Positions 8,094 to 16,521 are shown, counted from the stretch's first letter. The stretch: DNA of 64,000 nt from Pseudarthrobacter sp. AL07 (GCF_029960665.1 NZ_JASBRB010000009.1:1-64000); one strand, 5' to 3'. A program made the numbers and translations. Notes: generated by a model not told the origin, from the letters alone.

Positions 8094-8503
8094 ATGAGCC
8101 TCGCACCATTGCAGGATCCGTCCGTTGCGCCCGGCCCGGCCGCGGCAAAAGCCCACGGCAGCGGCGAAGGCACAGCCAGCCTCGTCTTCAGCTTGGTTGC
8201 GCCCGCCAGCATTTTTTTGACCGGTCCGCTCAGCCGTGTGGCAGTACTCTACTCCGGCCCTTCTGACGGCGCGGGGAGACTGGATGTGTCTGCTCCCTGG
8301 GTGCTGTGGAGTTACCCGGTGATATTTACCCGGTGATATTTACCCTGCTGGCAGTGACGCTCGGCGTCGTTTCACTCCGCGTATTCGCGCGCCGATCCAC
8401 CGGCTGGCGGGCGGGCGTGGCTGCTTTGTGGATATCGGCGGCCGAGGTTGCGGTGGGTCTGCTGCTCGTGCTCAGGAACGGGGATTTCATGATCCTGCCG
8501 TAG
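8094..8503 (+). pseudogene. Small membrane protein, frameshifted by a 14-bp tandem duplication
   Basis: ATG 8094 has GGAG six bases upstream. The frame reads MSLAPLQDPSVAPG, then two hydrophobic stretches, and reaches VLWSYPVIFT. At 8314-8341 a 14-base unit is present twice, and the frame then ends at 8336. In the second frame the same words reappear (YPVIFTLLAVTLGVVSL) and run to 8503. Removing one unit restores a single protein of about 131 residues with three predicted membrane segments. The family is unknown to me. A start within the second frame (8306) might express the C-terminal half alone. Confidence 0.72.
8314..8341 (+). repeat. Perfect 14-bp tandem duplication
   Basis: ACCCGGTGATATTT occurs at 8314-8327 and again at 8328-8341, followed by ACCC, the start of a further unit. 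Fourteen is not a multiple of three, so copy number sets the reading frame of the membrane protein. Confidence 0.95.
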
Positions 8504-8619
8504 GTTCCGTGATGCTTTCTGAAGTATCCGGGCAACCGTTCTGACCTTCCAATGCCTAGGGTCCTGGGCACACGGGCTGGGCCCAGACCGCCGGCGCGCT
8601 CCCGGGTATTCTGGAAGGG

Positions 8620-9543
8620 ATGAGCGAATCCCCAGAATCCCCCCAGCCTCCGCATGTACCGCGCCCGGTGACGCCCGGAACCCAGGCGTCTTTCGGCACT
8701 TACGGCGGCAGGCCCGTGAGCTTCGTGCGCCGCGGTACCCGTCTCCAGGGACGCCGCCAGACGGCGTGGGAAGAGCACTCGGACCGGTGGGCGCTGGACG
8801 TGCCCCGGCACGTCGCCAACACCTCGGTCCACCCGGATTACACGTTCGACGCCGAGGCCGAGTTCGGCCGCAAGGCACCGCTCATCGTGGAAATCGGGTC
8901 CGGACTGGGCGATGCCATCTGCCACGCGGCCGAGGAAAACCCGGGCACGGACTTCCTGGCCGTGGAGGTCTATACGCCGGGCTTGGCCAACACCATCATC
9001 AAGATCAACAGCCGCGGGCTGAACAACGTCCGGGTGGTGGAAGCCAACGCGCCCGAGGTCCTCGCCACCATGCTGCCGGCCGGTTCCGTAAGCGAACTGT
9101 GGGTGTTTTTCCCCGACCCCTGGCACAAGTCACGGCACCACAAGCGCCGACTCATCCAGCCGGAGTTTGCCGAACTGGCAGCACGGGCACTCACCAAGGA
9201 CGGCCTGTGGCGGGTCGCCACGGACTGGTCCAACTACGCCGTCCACGTCCGCGACGTCCTGGCGGACTCGCCGGACTTCGAAAACCTCCACACCGGCGAG
9301 CGCCACGGACCCGAAAGCCCGCTCACCCAGGTATGGCAATCCGGCGTCGAAACCCTCGTGGGCGGAGCGCCCGTCCGCGAGGGCCGGGCGCCGGTAAGCA
9401 CCGCACACACCGGCCCCAACGAGGGCGTGGACGAAGCAGGCGGCTGGGCCCCCCGCTTCGAAGGCCGGATCCGCACCAGTTTCGAGGCGAAGGCCCACGA
9501 GGCCGGCCGGCTGATCTTCGACCTCTGCTACCGCCGGCGCTGA
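8620..9543 (+). CDS. trmB: tRNA (guanosine(46)-N7)-methyltransferase
   Basis: Transfers a methyl group from SAM to N7 of G46 in the tRNA variable loop. The SAM site is seen as IVEIGSGLGDAICHAA. The family signature NNVRVVEANAPEVL leads to VFFPDPWHKSRHHKRRL (the PDPWxKxRHxKRR block for tRNA binding and catalysis). WRVATDWSNYA is also typical. At 307 residues it is longer than the usual 210-240. The extra length is an N-terminal extension and an insertion near 255-275 (residues PVSTAHTGPNEG), common in actinobacterial TrmB. Its stop lies inside a small hairpin. Confidence 0.95.
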   Translation: MSESPESPQPPHVPRPVTPGTQASFGTYGGRPVSFVRRGTRLQGRRQTAWEEHSDRWALDVPRHVANTSVHPDYTFDAEAEFGRKAPLIVEIGSGLGDAICHAAEENPGTDFLAVEVYTPGLANTIIKINSRGLNNVRVVEANAPEVLATMLPAGSVSELWVFFPDPWHKSRHHKRRLIQPEFAELAARALTKDGLWRVATDWSNYAVHVRDVLADSPDFENLHTGERHGPESPLTQVWQSGVETLVGGAPVREGRAPVSTAHTGPNEGVDEAGGWAPRFEGRIRTSFEAKAHEAGRLIFDLCYRRR

Positions 9544-9550
9544 GCGCCGG
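9534..9550. terminator. Short hairpin over the trmB stop codon
   Basis: CCGGCGC (9534-9540) and GCGCCGG (9544-9550) pair around the TGA stop of trmB. It lies between convergent genes, with no T-run, so termination strength is uncertain. Confidence 0.4.
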
Positions 9551-9558
9551 AACCGGTG

Positions 9559-10005
9559 TCAGCTCGCTCTGATGGAAGCGACGATCTCCTTGAGCATCCC
9601 CAGCCGCGGCTCGATCTCCGGGTTCACATACGGCCAGATCACCACAACACCAAGGAAACGGTCGTTCTCCCAGACGCCCACGGTGGCCGCGATCCTCGCT
9701 TCGCCCGCCGGATCCGTGTACCCAACCACGACGGCGTACGAGGACTTTCCGGGAATGTTCAGTTCGCCTTCGGCCAGGATGGTCCCGGCGCGGTCTTCAA
9801 GGTAGAAGCCTGACATCAGGTGTGCCCAGCCGTTGGCCTGCGCGGCCCCGGTCACGGAGGTGTCGTCCTTGATGACCGTCACCAGGACGCCGCCCAGGAG
9901 GCCATATTGCTCGGTGTTTGGCCCGGCGGCGGAGTCCTCCAGAACCTGGGTGTGCTCGGGGAAGTCTGCCGTGAATCCCAGCGGGGATTCGATACGCACT
10001 GACAT
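9559..10005 (-). CDS. Small conserved protein, possibly Mog1/PsbP/DcrB-like fold
   Basis: A 148-residue soluble protein without signal peptide or membrane segment. It starts MSVRIESPLGFTADFPEHT and ends EIVASIRAS. The pattern of an opening strand (SPLGFTADFP), an amphipathic middle and a final helix EPRLGMLKEIVASI resembles the Mog1/PsbP/DcrB fold (LpqN-like proteins), but this is a weak inference. It lies 63 bases downstream of the WXG100-type gene on the same strand, so the two are probably co-expressed and may interact. No function can be assigned. Confidence 0.7.
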   Translation of the reverse strand: MSVRIESPLGFTADFPEHTQVLEDSAAGPNTEQYGLLGGVLVTVIKDDTSVTGAAQANGWAHLMSGFYLEDRAGTILAEGELNIPGKSSYAVVVGYTDPAGEARIAATVGVWENDRFLGVVVIWPYVNPEIEPRLGMLKEIVASIRAS

Positions 10006-10068
10006 GGTTGCTCCTTAGCGGTAAGTCTTGGCTGGGCTGGTTTGCACGTGCGGATCCGGCATGGGACG

Positions 10069-11658
10069 TCAGAGCTTCTCGAGCTTGGTGTCGTTCGGGA
10101 CCTTATAGTACGTGGACACGTTGGTGGTTGCCTTGTTCTCGGTTTTGACCTCCACCTCGCCGGCCTTGAGGTCAATGCCGAACTCGTTGGACGCCGTGAC
10201 CACGTGGTTCGCCTGGACGGTGGCGGAGCCTGCCTCGTAGAGCTTGGCGGCGTCCTGGCCGGCCGCAACGTTGTCCCCCAGCGCCACGTTGCGCATGTAG
10301 CTGTCGATCACGGCCGCGTTCTCCGGCGAGTACTCGACCTCGATCTTCACGGTGCCCTGCGCGCCTACCGTCAGGCTGGACTCAGCCTTGGCGCCCTGGA
10401 GGTCGGGGCCCGCGGTTGCGCCCTCCGCAACGGTGCCCTCCATGGATACGGCGATCGAGTCCATGTTGCCGTGCTTATCTAGGTTCACTTCCAGGCCGCC
10501 CTTGCCCGAGGCCTCGAATACCCTGCCGTCCAGGTTCAGCTTGCCCTGGGCGGACACCTCGGCACTGGCGGTTGCCGTGCCGTCCGTCAGGTTCCGCTCG
10601 TAGGCCAGGTCAAGCTTCGCCGAGCCCGAAGCGGGACCGGATTCGCCCTCGGCTTCCAGGGAGAGGGTTCCCTTGGCTTTGTCGTCGTGGCCGGTGGAGC
10701 CGTTGCCGTCCGCAGCATCGTTGATGGTGTCCAGGATGTAGCCAGGCGGGTTGCCGGCCACATCCTTGATCTCACCCACGCTGTCCGGCGGGAGATCCGT
10801 GTAAATCTGGTTGCGGGCGGCCATGGCCTCTTCAACGCTGCCGAATTTGTACTCGCGAGAGGCCTCCCCGTTGAGTGTGACCCCGGCCGTACCGGTGGTG
10901 TCGTTCACGCCTAGACCAACGTTGCCGTAGACCTTCATCGTGGCCGAACCATCAGCATTCTCCACCACCACGGTGCCTACCTCCGCGCCGGCGTGGAACC
11001 AAGCAACCCGGGCGTCAAGGGAGGCCTTGCCACTCTCCGTGTAGACGGGAGTTTCTGTCTTGGCGAGTTCACGGAGATGGGCACTGGCCTGGTCCTGGGC
11101 GGACTGGGGAATCCCGCCGTCCATCCTCATAAGGTCCTCGGCGAAGGGACCATTCTCGTCTTCGCCTTCGATCAGATATTTCCGGTCTTCCTCTGACAGG
11201 CCGGCCCACCACTTGGCCTGCTCTTCCGGGCTGGCCTTGAGCATGTCATCCAGGCCCTGTTTCAGCTCCTGGCGGTGGGCCTCAGCCGCTGCCGCCTTCG
11301 CTTTTTGTTCCTCCAGCCAGTTCTGCGCCCGGCTGCCCAGGTCCTTGAGCCTGTCCAGAATGCTGGGGCTGGGGCCACCGCCGCCGCTGCCGGTCTCTGC
11401 AGAGGACTGTTCCTGCTCGTTTGCGTGCTGCAGGAGCAGCTTGGAGTTGTGGCGGAGGCTCGATGCCACCCGCTCCAGGCTGGGGCGGTGGTTGCCCGAC
11501 CAGTCCTGCCGGAACAGCTCACCATCGGTGCCCTTCCACGGCGCGGACTGGATCTGGCCCTGCAGGGAGCTGGCCCGGCTGCTGAGCAGCGCCGCCGCCT
11601 TGTCAACAGCCTTCGCCAGCTCCCGAAGCTGACTGACGTCCGCGCCGTAAAAGGTCAT
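10069..11658 (-). CDS. WXG100-type protein with a long C-terminal domain
   Basis: A 529-residue protein. Residues 1-80 are two helices with WKG at 41-43 in the turn, the WXG100 pattern of ESX/type VII substrates. An Ala/Glu-rich helical linker follows (SRAQNWLEEQKAKAAAAEA). A beta-rich C-terminal part from about 230 has repeated VEVNLDKHG- and TVKIEVEY-like strands and ends in YYKVPNDTKLEKL. There is no signal peptide, as expected for a type VII client, but no ESX secretion genes lie in the window. I do not recognise the C-terminal domain. It is probably in one transcript with the 148-residue protein downstream. Confidence 0.72.
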   Translation of the reverse strand: MTFYGADVSQLRELAKAVDKAAALLSSRASSLQGQIQSAPWKGTDGELFRQDWSGNHRPSLERVASSLRHNSKLLLQHANEQEQSSAETGSGGGGPSPSILDRLKDLGSRAQNWLEEQKAKAAAAEAHRQELKQGLDDMLKASPEEQAKWWAGLSEEDRKYLIEGEDENGPFAEDLMRMDGGIPQSAQDQASAHLRELAKTETPVYTESGKASLDARVAWFHAGAEVGTVVVENADGSATMKVYGNVGLGVNDTTGTAGVTLNGEASREYKFGSVEEAMAARNQIYTDLPPDSVGEIKDVAGNPPGYILDTINDAADGNGSTGHDDKAKGTLSLEAEGESGPASGSAKLDLAYERNLTDGTATASAEVSAQGKLNLDGRVFEASGKGGLEVNLDKHGNMDSIAVSMEGTVAEGATAGPDLQGAKAESSLTVGAQGTVKIEVEYSPENAAVIDSYMRNVALGDNVAAGQDAAKLYEAGSATVQANHVVTASNEFGIDLKAGEVEVKTENKATTNVSTYYKVPNDTKLEKL

Positions 11659-11857
11659 AGTGGCTCCCCCGGAGAGTTATAAGAGTTAGATCAATCGCTG
11701 GACATATCGTCGCACGGCAATAAGTCTCCCGCGATGGGGATCACTACCCATAGCAGGAGCACCCGCCCCTCACCAGGTCCGGGACGGAACTGGGCGCGCG
11801 GACCGGAACTGTTCGCGGGTCTGTTCGCGGGTCGCCAAGCGTGGCACGATTGGGCTT

Positions 11858-12742
11858 GTGCAGGGGGCACACAAATATGCGCCGCTGCGGCGCCGGCCCG
11901 AAGGAACCGCCATCAAAAGAGAACTCAGGCAGGCCGCCGATGCGGCGGAGGGTGCCACTAATTCACGCACGTTGGAACTGCTCGCGCGGGCAGGGTTCGC
12001 GGCCAGCGGTGTCCTGCACTTCCTGGTAGGCCTCATCGCCATCCGGCTCGCCATGGGTGGCGGCGGAAGCGCCGACTTCAGCGGCGCCGTGTCAGAGCTC
12101 GCCAGCCAGCCCGCCGGGCCGTTCCTACTCTGGGCAAGCTTTGCCGCCTGCGCCGCCCTTGCACTGTGGCAGACCAGCGATGCCATCTTCGACTACAACG
12201 GACTGCCGACGAAGAAAAAGGCCGGCAAGAAACTCAAGGCAGCGGCACAGGCTCTGGTATTCGCCGGCTTGGCCCTGACGCTTGTCTCCTTTGCCATGGG
12301 AACCGGTTCCGGCGGTGACAACCAGAAGTCCGTGAGCGACTTCACCGCGACCGTGATGAAGGCACCCGGCGGTGTGGCACTCCTGGTACTGGTGGGGGTG
12401 GGAATTGCCGTCACCGGGGTGATCTATGGCATCCGTGGCATCAAGAAGTCCTTCGAGAAGCACCTGAAGATGCCTGCGGATCCCCGGGCCCGCACCGCCG
12501 TCAGCGTGCTGGGCGTGACAGGGTACGTTGCCAAGGGGACTGTCTTGTTCCTCACCGGACTGCTCATCACGATCGCCACCCTGCGCGCGCACCCGGAGGA
12601 ATCAACGGGCCTTGACGGCGGGCTCAAGGCCCTGCGGGAGCAGCCCTTCGGCGTTTACCTGCTTGCGGCGGTGGGCGCCGGACTGATCTGCTACGGCATC
12701 TACATGGTGGTCAGGGCGCGCCTGGCCAAGATGAACCAGTAG
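11858..12742 (+). CDS. DUF1206 family membrane protein
   Basis: An integral membrane protein of 294 residues with six hydrophobic segments in three pairs. Each repeat opens with a similar phrase: LARAGFAASGVLHFLVGLIA, then a middle copy around VALLVLVGVGIAVTGVIYGIRG, then VTGYVAKGTVLFLTGLLI. Three internal repeats of this type define DUF1206. The biochemical role is not established. The GTG start at 11858 follows a spacer without a strong ribosome-binding site. A Lys-rich loop (KKKAGKKLK) probably faces the cytoplasm. The gene is alone on its strand until the SRPBCC gene. Confidence 0.82.
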   Translation: MQGAHKYAPLRRRPEGTAIKRELRQAADAAEGATNSRTLELLARAGFAASGVLHFLVGLIAIRLAMGGGGSADFSGAVSELASQPAGPFLLWASFAACAALALWQTSDAIFDYNGLPTKKKAGKKLKAAAQALVFAGLALTLVSFAMGTGSGGDNQKSVSDFTATVMKAPGGVALLVLVGVGIAVTGVIYGIRGIKKSFEKHLKMPADPRARTAVSVLGVTGYVAKGTVLFLTGLLITIATLRAHPEESTGLDGGLKALREQPFGVYLLAAVGAGLICYGIYMVVRARLAKMNQ

Positions 12743-12773
12743 GCCACCAGTTCACCCCGGCTAGGGTGGGTCC

Positions 12774-13256
12774 ATGCCCCAGGTACGCGCCGAACGCCAC
12801 ATCCGCCTCGATCCGGAGACAGTCTTTGCCCTCTCCCAGACCACCGGTGCGTTCCGGCTCAAATGGGACCCGTTCATCTCCGCACAAGGTTTCCTGAACA
12901 GCGCAACATCCGCCGGAAAGGGCGTCCGGACGCGGACCGTGTCCCGCCTGGGCCTGGTGATGGTGAGTGAATACGTTTCCTATGCGCCACCCAAGAACGT
13001 GGGCATGACCATGGTGTCCGGACCGTGGTTCTTCGGGAATTTCGGAGGCGGCTGGCGGTTCACCGCGGACGACGGCGGCACCCGCGCCGTCTGGAAGTAC
13101 ACCTTTTCGTGCCGCCCAGCCTGGTTGCGGCCGGTGGCTGAGCGGATGGGCGCCTGGCTCCTGGGCCGTGAGATCAGCAAAAGGATCGAAGCGTTTGCCC
13201 GGGCCTGTGAGGACCCCGGACTCGTGGCGGAGTTCCGAGCCCTCCACGCACAGTAA
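12774..13256 (+). CDS. SRPBCC (START/Bet v1-like) family protein
   Basis: A 160-residue cytoplasmic protein of the SRPBCC helix-grip fold, whose members bind hydrophobic ligands. It starts VRAERHIRLDPETVFALSQT, the first strand and helix. WKYTFSCRPAW is the later strand, and RISKRIEAFARACEDP-type residues form the long C-terminal helix over the pocket. The ligand is unknown. It follows the DUF1206 gene by 31 bases on the same strand and converges on the anti-sigma gene. Confidence 0.75.
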   Translation: MPQVRAERHIRLDPETVFALSQTTGAFRLKWDPFISAQGFLNSATSAGKGVRTRTVSRLGLVMVSEYVSYAPPKNVGMTMVSGPWFFGNFGGGWRFTADDGGTRAVWKYTFSCRPAWLRPVAERMGAWLLGREISKRIEAFARACEDPGLVAEFRALHAQ

Positions 13257-13270
13257 TCCTGGCCAGGGGA

Positions 13271-13936
13271 TTACGGCACCGTGATGGTAGCAACGGCCTG
13301 CTGGGTTTCATCCCGCAGTTCCAGGCTGGCGATGCTGGCCAGCTGTACGGGCGTGGCGCCCGTAACCTTCACCCTCCCGCTGGGCGTTGCGGTCCAGGCA
13401 CAGGCCCGGTCCTCGCCGCCGTTGCGGTCCCGGATCCAGAGCGAGAGGGTTCCGTCCAGCGGCAGCTTGCTGCCGTCCACGGCCAGCTCGGTGCCCCATG
13501 CTTTCTTGGCAAGGTCGATGCTGAACTGCAGGCCATTGCCGGACTGGACCGAATAGCTGGCGTCCGGAGCCGGCGGCCGGCTGAGCAGCGGCGCCGCGGC
13601 CAGGCCCAAGGCGACGCACGCGGCGGCGACGGCGCCCACCAGCGCCGCCCACCGCCGTCGTAATTTGCGACGGCGGGTGGCCAGTTCATCGAGGACCGTG
13701 AGGGGCGCTGAACTGGCTGGCTCAGGGGCAACCCCGTGGCGGGCAGTCCCGGTCAGCGCCACCGCGTCCGGGACCGGCAGCGCGTCCAGCAGGGCCGGCA
13801 GGCTTTCGAACTCGGCGAGTTCGGTCCGGCAATCCGCACAGGACTCGAGGTGGGCTTCGAAACGTTGCGAATCCGCGGGGTCAAGCCCACCGAGTACATA
13901 GGCGCCCATCAAGTGATGCAGCTGAGAATCGGTCAC
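13271..13936 (-). CDS. Anti-sigma factor, zinc-finger/RskA type
   Basis: A membrane-anchored anti-sigma factor of 221 residues. The N-terminal zinc-binding domain carries H29-x3-C33-x2-C36 (HLESCADC). A basic run then precedes one membrane segment (WAALVGAVAAACVALGLAAA, about 95-115), followed by an extracytoplasmic RskA-like domain of about 90 residues ending ATITVP. Its ATG overlaps the sigma-factor stop by four bases (13933-13936). Co-translation of a sigma factor and its inhibitor is the normal arrangement, and signal-dependent proteolysis of the anti-sigma factor would release the sigma factor. Confidence 0.88.
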   Translation of the reverse strand: MTDSQLHHLMGAYVLGGLDPADSQRFEAHLESCADCRTELAEFESLPALLDALPVPDAVALTGTARHGVAPEPASSAPLTVLDELATRRRKLRRRWAALVGAVAAACVALGLAAAPLLSRPPAPDASYSVQSGNGLQFSIDLAKKAWGTELAVDGSKLPLDGTLSLWIRDRNGGEDRACAWTATPSGRVKVTGATPVQLASIASLELRDETQQAVATITVP

Positions 13937-14433
13937 CGTTCCACCCCCATTTCATCCAGGATGATCCGCAGCGCCCTGACCGCGTAGTAGGCGCGGGACT
14001 TCACGGTTCCGCTGGGGATGTTCAGCTGCACGGCGGCCTCGTTGACGGTGAAACGGCGGTAGTGGAGTGCCACGAGGACATCGCGGTGTTCGGCGCTGAG
14101 CCGGAGCAGCGCCTCCTCCATAAGCACACGGTTAAGGAGTTCATCCACGCGTTCCACGGCCTGCGCGGGATCAGCGAGGTCGCGTTCCATCACTTCGGCC
14201 GGGCGCCGTTGGGCTTTGCGGTAGTTGTCGATCATGATGTTCCGGGCGGTCCGGAACAGGTAGCTGCGCAAGCTTCCGGTGATATCCGGGGCCTGCTGCC
14301 AGACGCGCAGCACGGTCTCCTGAACCACGTCCTCCGCCAGCTGTGGGTCACGCGATGCGCTGAGGACAAAGCGGCGCAACGGTGCGCCGTGTTCGCGGTA
14401 GATCGCCGCCACCACGTCCTCATCCAGCGGCAT
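13933..14433 (-). CDS. ECF sigma factor (SigK/SigL-like)
   Basis: An extracytoplasmic-function sigma-70 factor of 166 residues. Region 2 runs from about 9 to 75 and includes DPQLAEDVVQETVLRVW and RSYLFRTARNIMIDNYRKA (-10 recognition). Region 4 runs from about 105 to 160, with LSAEHRDVLVALHYRRFTV and the helix-turn-helix NEAAVQLNIPSGTVKSR (-35 recognition). It is held inactive by the anti-sigma factor with which it overlaps. A broken Lipoprotein_15-type gene is divergent from it and may have been a target. Confidence 0.9.
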   Translation of the reverse strand: MPLDEDVVAAIYREHGAPLRRFVLSASRDPQLAEDVVQETVLRVWQQAPDITGSLRSYLFRTARNIMIDNYRKAQRRPAEVMERDLADPAQAVERVDELLNRVLMEEALLRLSAEHRDVLVALHYRRFTVNEAAVQLNIPSGTVKSRAYYAVRALRIILDEMGVER

Positions 14434-14646
14434 GCCGCCCCCTCCTGTCCCTGATCCAGTCCTCGCCCCTTAACTGCGGGCCCATGGTTCCCCTCTTCCC
14501 CAGCGAAACGCTGAAGCTCGGCGCATACATGCGATACAACGTCCGTGACCGGAAAACGGTTCACTTTGATCCATTCTTCACCCTGGCGCGTCGTGCCGGT
14601 TAGTGCCCCTTGATCCGTCACCGGGCCCCATCCGAGGAGTATCCCC

Positions 14647-14953
14647 ATGAAACAGTATCTGGGCACGGGTCTTGCAGCGCTGGCCGTCGTGGCCGCACTT
14701 TCCGGCTGCGGCGGCCAGGCCTGGAACCACCACAACCGCCGCCGCCGCCGTCGACCTCAGGGCAGCGTCCTCCAGCGCCGGCAACATCGTGGTTGATTCC
14801 GCTGGCATGAGCCTGTACTTCTTCACCAAGGATGTGAAGGACTCCGGCACGAGCGCCTGCACCGGAGAGTGCCTCACCGCGTGGCCACCGCTCCTCACTA
14901 CCGCGGGCACGCCGGCCGGGGAAATGATCCGGACCGCGTCGTCAGGCTACTGA
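14647..14953 (+). pseudogene. Frameshifted, truncated lipoprotein of the secreted-repeat (Lipoprotein_15) family
   Basis: ATG 14647 follows CGAGGAG. The frame gives a good lipoprotein signal (MKQYLGTGLAALAVVAAL then LSGC, Cys 21), then turns into an Arg-rich nonsense reading with a stop after about 49 codons. Omitting one G in CAGGCC (near 14717) restores GGQPGTTTTAAAAVDL and then the family core: VVDSAGMSLYFFTKD, KDSGTSACTGEC, LTAWPPLL. That frame stops at 14953 after a single repeat; relatives normally have two. So the gene shows one base insertion and a missing 3' half. It is divergent from the sigma/anti-sigma pair. Confidence 0.78.
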
Positions 14954-14963
14954 GCGTCCCGGC

Positions 14964-15008
14964 GCTTACGGATGGGCAGCTTACGGATGGGCAGCTTACG
15001 GATGGACG
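14964..15008. repeat. Three tandem 15-bp units at the 3' end of a minus-strand gene
   Basis: GCTTACGGATGGGCA occurs twice, followed by a third copy with two changes near its end. Read on the minus strand the units are in frame and each contains TAA, so the gene ending at 14996 is followed by two more in-frame stops. Confidence 0.9.
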
Positions 15009-15859
15009 CGGGGCAGCGGGACTGGAGGCGAAGGCGGCAGAGGCAGGGCCGGGGACTGCCCCTCACTGTTCAGCGGCCCACCGTGCACACCCGGCACGAC
15101 GGTTTCAGGTAGCGAAAGATCTGGCAGGGTCACCGCCGGTGCTGATCCCGAGGGGGCGGGAGTCTGCTGCGTGGCCTTGCTGGAACCGGATCCTGGGGCG
15201 GCCGGAACCGGCACACTGACGGCCGGTCCGGTGGGCCCTACGGCAGGGACTCCGGGCTGGACTGGCCCGGGGGTCTCCGCCGGCGCGGGGGCAGGCCCGC
15301 CGCTAACAGTGGACACGAATGATGTGACTGCATGGTTGACCTTGCCGATGGAATCCCTGATCCCCTGGTCGGAGGCAACAGCAACGGCGCCGCCGGCCGC
15401 CAGCGAGACGGCCACGGACATCGTGGTGAGGGTGATCCTGCGACGTGCACGACGGCGGGCGGCCAGCTCGTCGGTTGCCGCGGCGGGTTCGCCCGTTGCC
15501 CCCGGAGCGTCCGCGGCAGCTTCCACGGCGGGTGCCGCGGCGGGCTGCGGCCGGGGCACCACAACGGTTTCAGGGACCACCGCGAGGTGGCGAGTGGCTG
15601 CAGTGTGGCTCGATGCAGGCGTCGGGACAGGAGTCTGGGTCACGGCAGGGGCCTGTGCCTCGGCAGCAGCCTGGGCTGCGGCGGGCATTATGAGCGCGGC
15701 AACGGCAGCGGAGGGCGCCGGCTGCTCGGCCGCGAGCGCACGGAGTTCCAGCAGGGCGGAGCGGAGGGCACCGTCGTCGTCAAGCCCTGCCTCCAGCAGC
15801 AGCCTGTCAACAGAGGTGTCGCCGCGGGAACCGTTGCGTGTGCCTGCGGTATCACTCAT
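14996..15859 (-). CDS. Single-pass membrane protein, probable sigma-factor partner
   Basis: A 287-residue protein starting at ATG 15859 (MSDTAGTRNGSRGD), overlapping the sigma-factor stop by eight bases. Residues 18-55 are a leucine-rich acidic helix region (LLLEAGLDDDGALRSALLEL). A Pro/Ala-rich linker, a basic run (RRRARRR) and one membrane segment (ITLTTMSVAVSLAAGGAVAV) follow. The outer part is Pro/Ser/Gly-rich and disordered. There is no zinc-finger motif. Position and topology suggest an anti-sigma factor of an uncharacterised type. This is inferred from context only. Its final codons lie in a tandem repeat. Confidence 0.65.
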   Translation of the reverse strand: MSDTAGTRNGSRGDTSVDRLLLEAGLDDDGALRSALLELRALAAEQPAPSAAVAALIMPAAAQAAAEAQAPAVTQTPVPTPASSHTAATRHLAVVPETVVVPRPQPAAAPAVEAAADAPGATGEPAAATDELAARRRARRRITLTTMSVAVSLAAGGAVAVASDQGIRDSIGKVNHAVTSFVSTVSGGPAPAPAETPGPVQPGVPAVGPTGPAVSVPVPAAPGSGSSKATQQTPAPSGSAPAVTLPDLSLPETVVPGVHGGPLNSEGQSPALPLPPSPPVPLPRVHP

Positions 15860-16430
15860 GATCTGCCTGGTTTCTTCTAAGAGTCTGGTCCTTGAGGTTT
15901 TGCAGCGCCCTGCGTTGGAGCTGCTTGATGGCACCCGGGGACTTGCCCATGATGCCGGCCACCTGATCGATGGATAAGTCCGCCACCACCCGCAGTGCCA
16001 GGACCTCGCGGTGGTCATCGGCGAGTCCTTCAAGCAGGGCAGTCGCGCCGCCGCTGTGGCCTAAGGCGTGGTCCTCCGCGGACGCCGTGCTGCGCCCGTC
16101 CTGCAGGGGGTCGTACGGAGTGAAGTCCGGACGTCGTTCAACCCGCCGGTAGTAATCCACCATCCGGGCGTGGGCAATGGAAAAAACCAACGACTTGGCA
16201 CCCTGGAGCCCGCCGGTCAGCTCACCTATCTTCGGGAAAAACGCCAGGAACACGTCCTGGGTGACAGCCTCGGGATCGTCCACGCCGCGGGCCTTGAGGT
16301 AGCCCTGGACCGCTCCGGCAAAGGTTCGATAGACAGCGCCGAAGAGCACCGCCGGATCAGCACCGGCAGTGTCTGCGAATGTATCTATGTCTTCTTCGGC
16401 CAAAGTGTCCAGCACCAGTGGCTCCTCCAT
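15852..16430 (-). CDS. Second ECF-type sigma factor
   Basis: A sigma-70 family factor of 192 residues, distinct from the one at 13933. Region 2 holds YLKARGVDDPEAVTQDVFLA and GAKSLVFSIAHARMVDYYRR. Region 4 holds LLEGLADDHREVLALRVVAD and the helix-turn-helix LSIDQVAGIMGKSPGAIKQL. It has an acidic N-terminus (EEDIDTFADTAGADP). It overlaps the downstream single-pass membrane protein, as sigma/anti-sigma pairs do. The Pro-Ala-Val repeat protein upstream on the same strand may belong to the same regulon. Confidence 0.85.
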   Translation of the reverse strand: MEEPLVLDTLAEEDIDTFADTAGADPAVLFGAVYRTFAGAVQGYLKARGVDDPEAVTQDVFLAFFPKIGELTGGLQGAKSLVFSIAHARMVDYYRRVERRPDFTPYDPLQDGRSTASAEDHALGHSGGATALLEGLADDHREVLALRVVADLSIDQVAGIMGKSPGAIKQLQRRALQNLKDQTLRRNQADHE

Positions 16431-16521
16431 CCCGGGCAGCGGACTCGCTCATCCCGGTATTCGGCGCGGTGTGCTCCGCTGCTATCGGTCGGCTGCTGTC
16501 GGTCAGCGATCTTGTTGCCAA

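Noticed and set aside
8306-8503. The 65-codon downstream frame as an independent gene
   Set aside because: Its sequence joins the upstream frame exactly when one 14-bp unit is removed, so it is better read as the second half of one broken gene.
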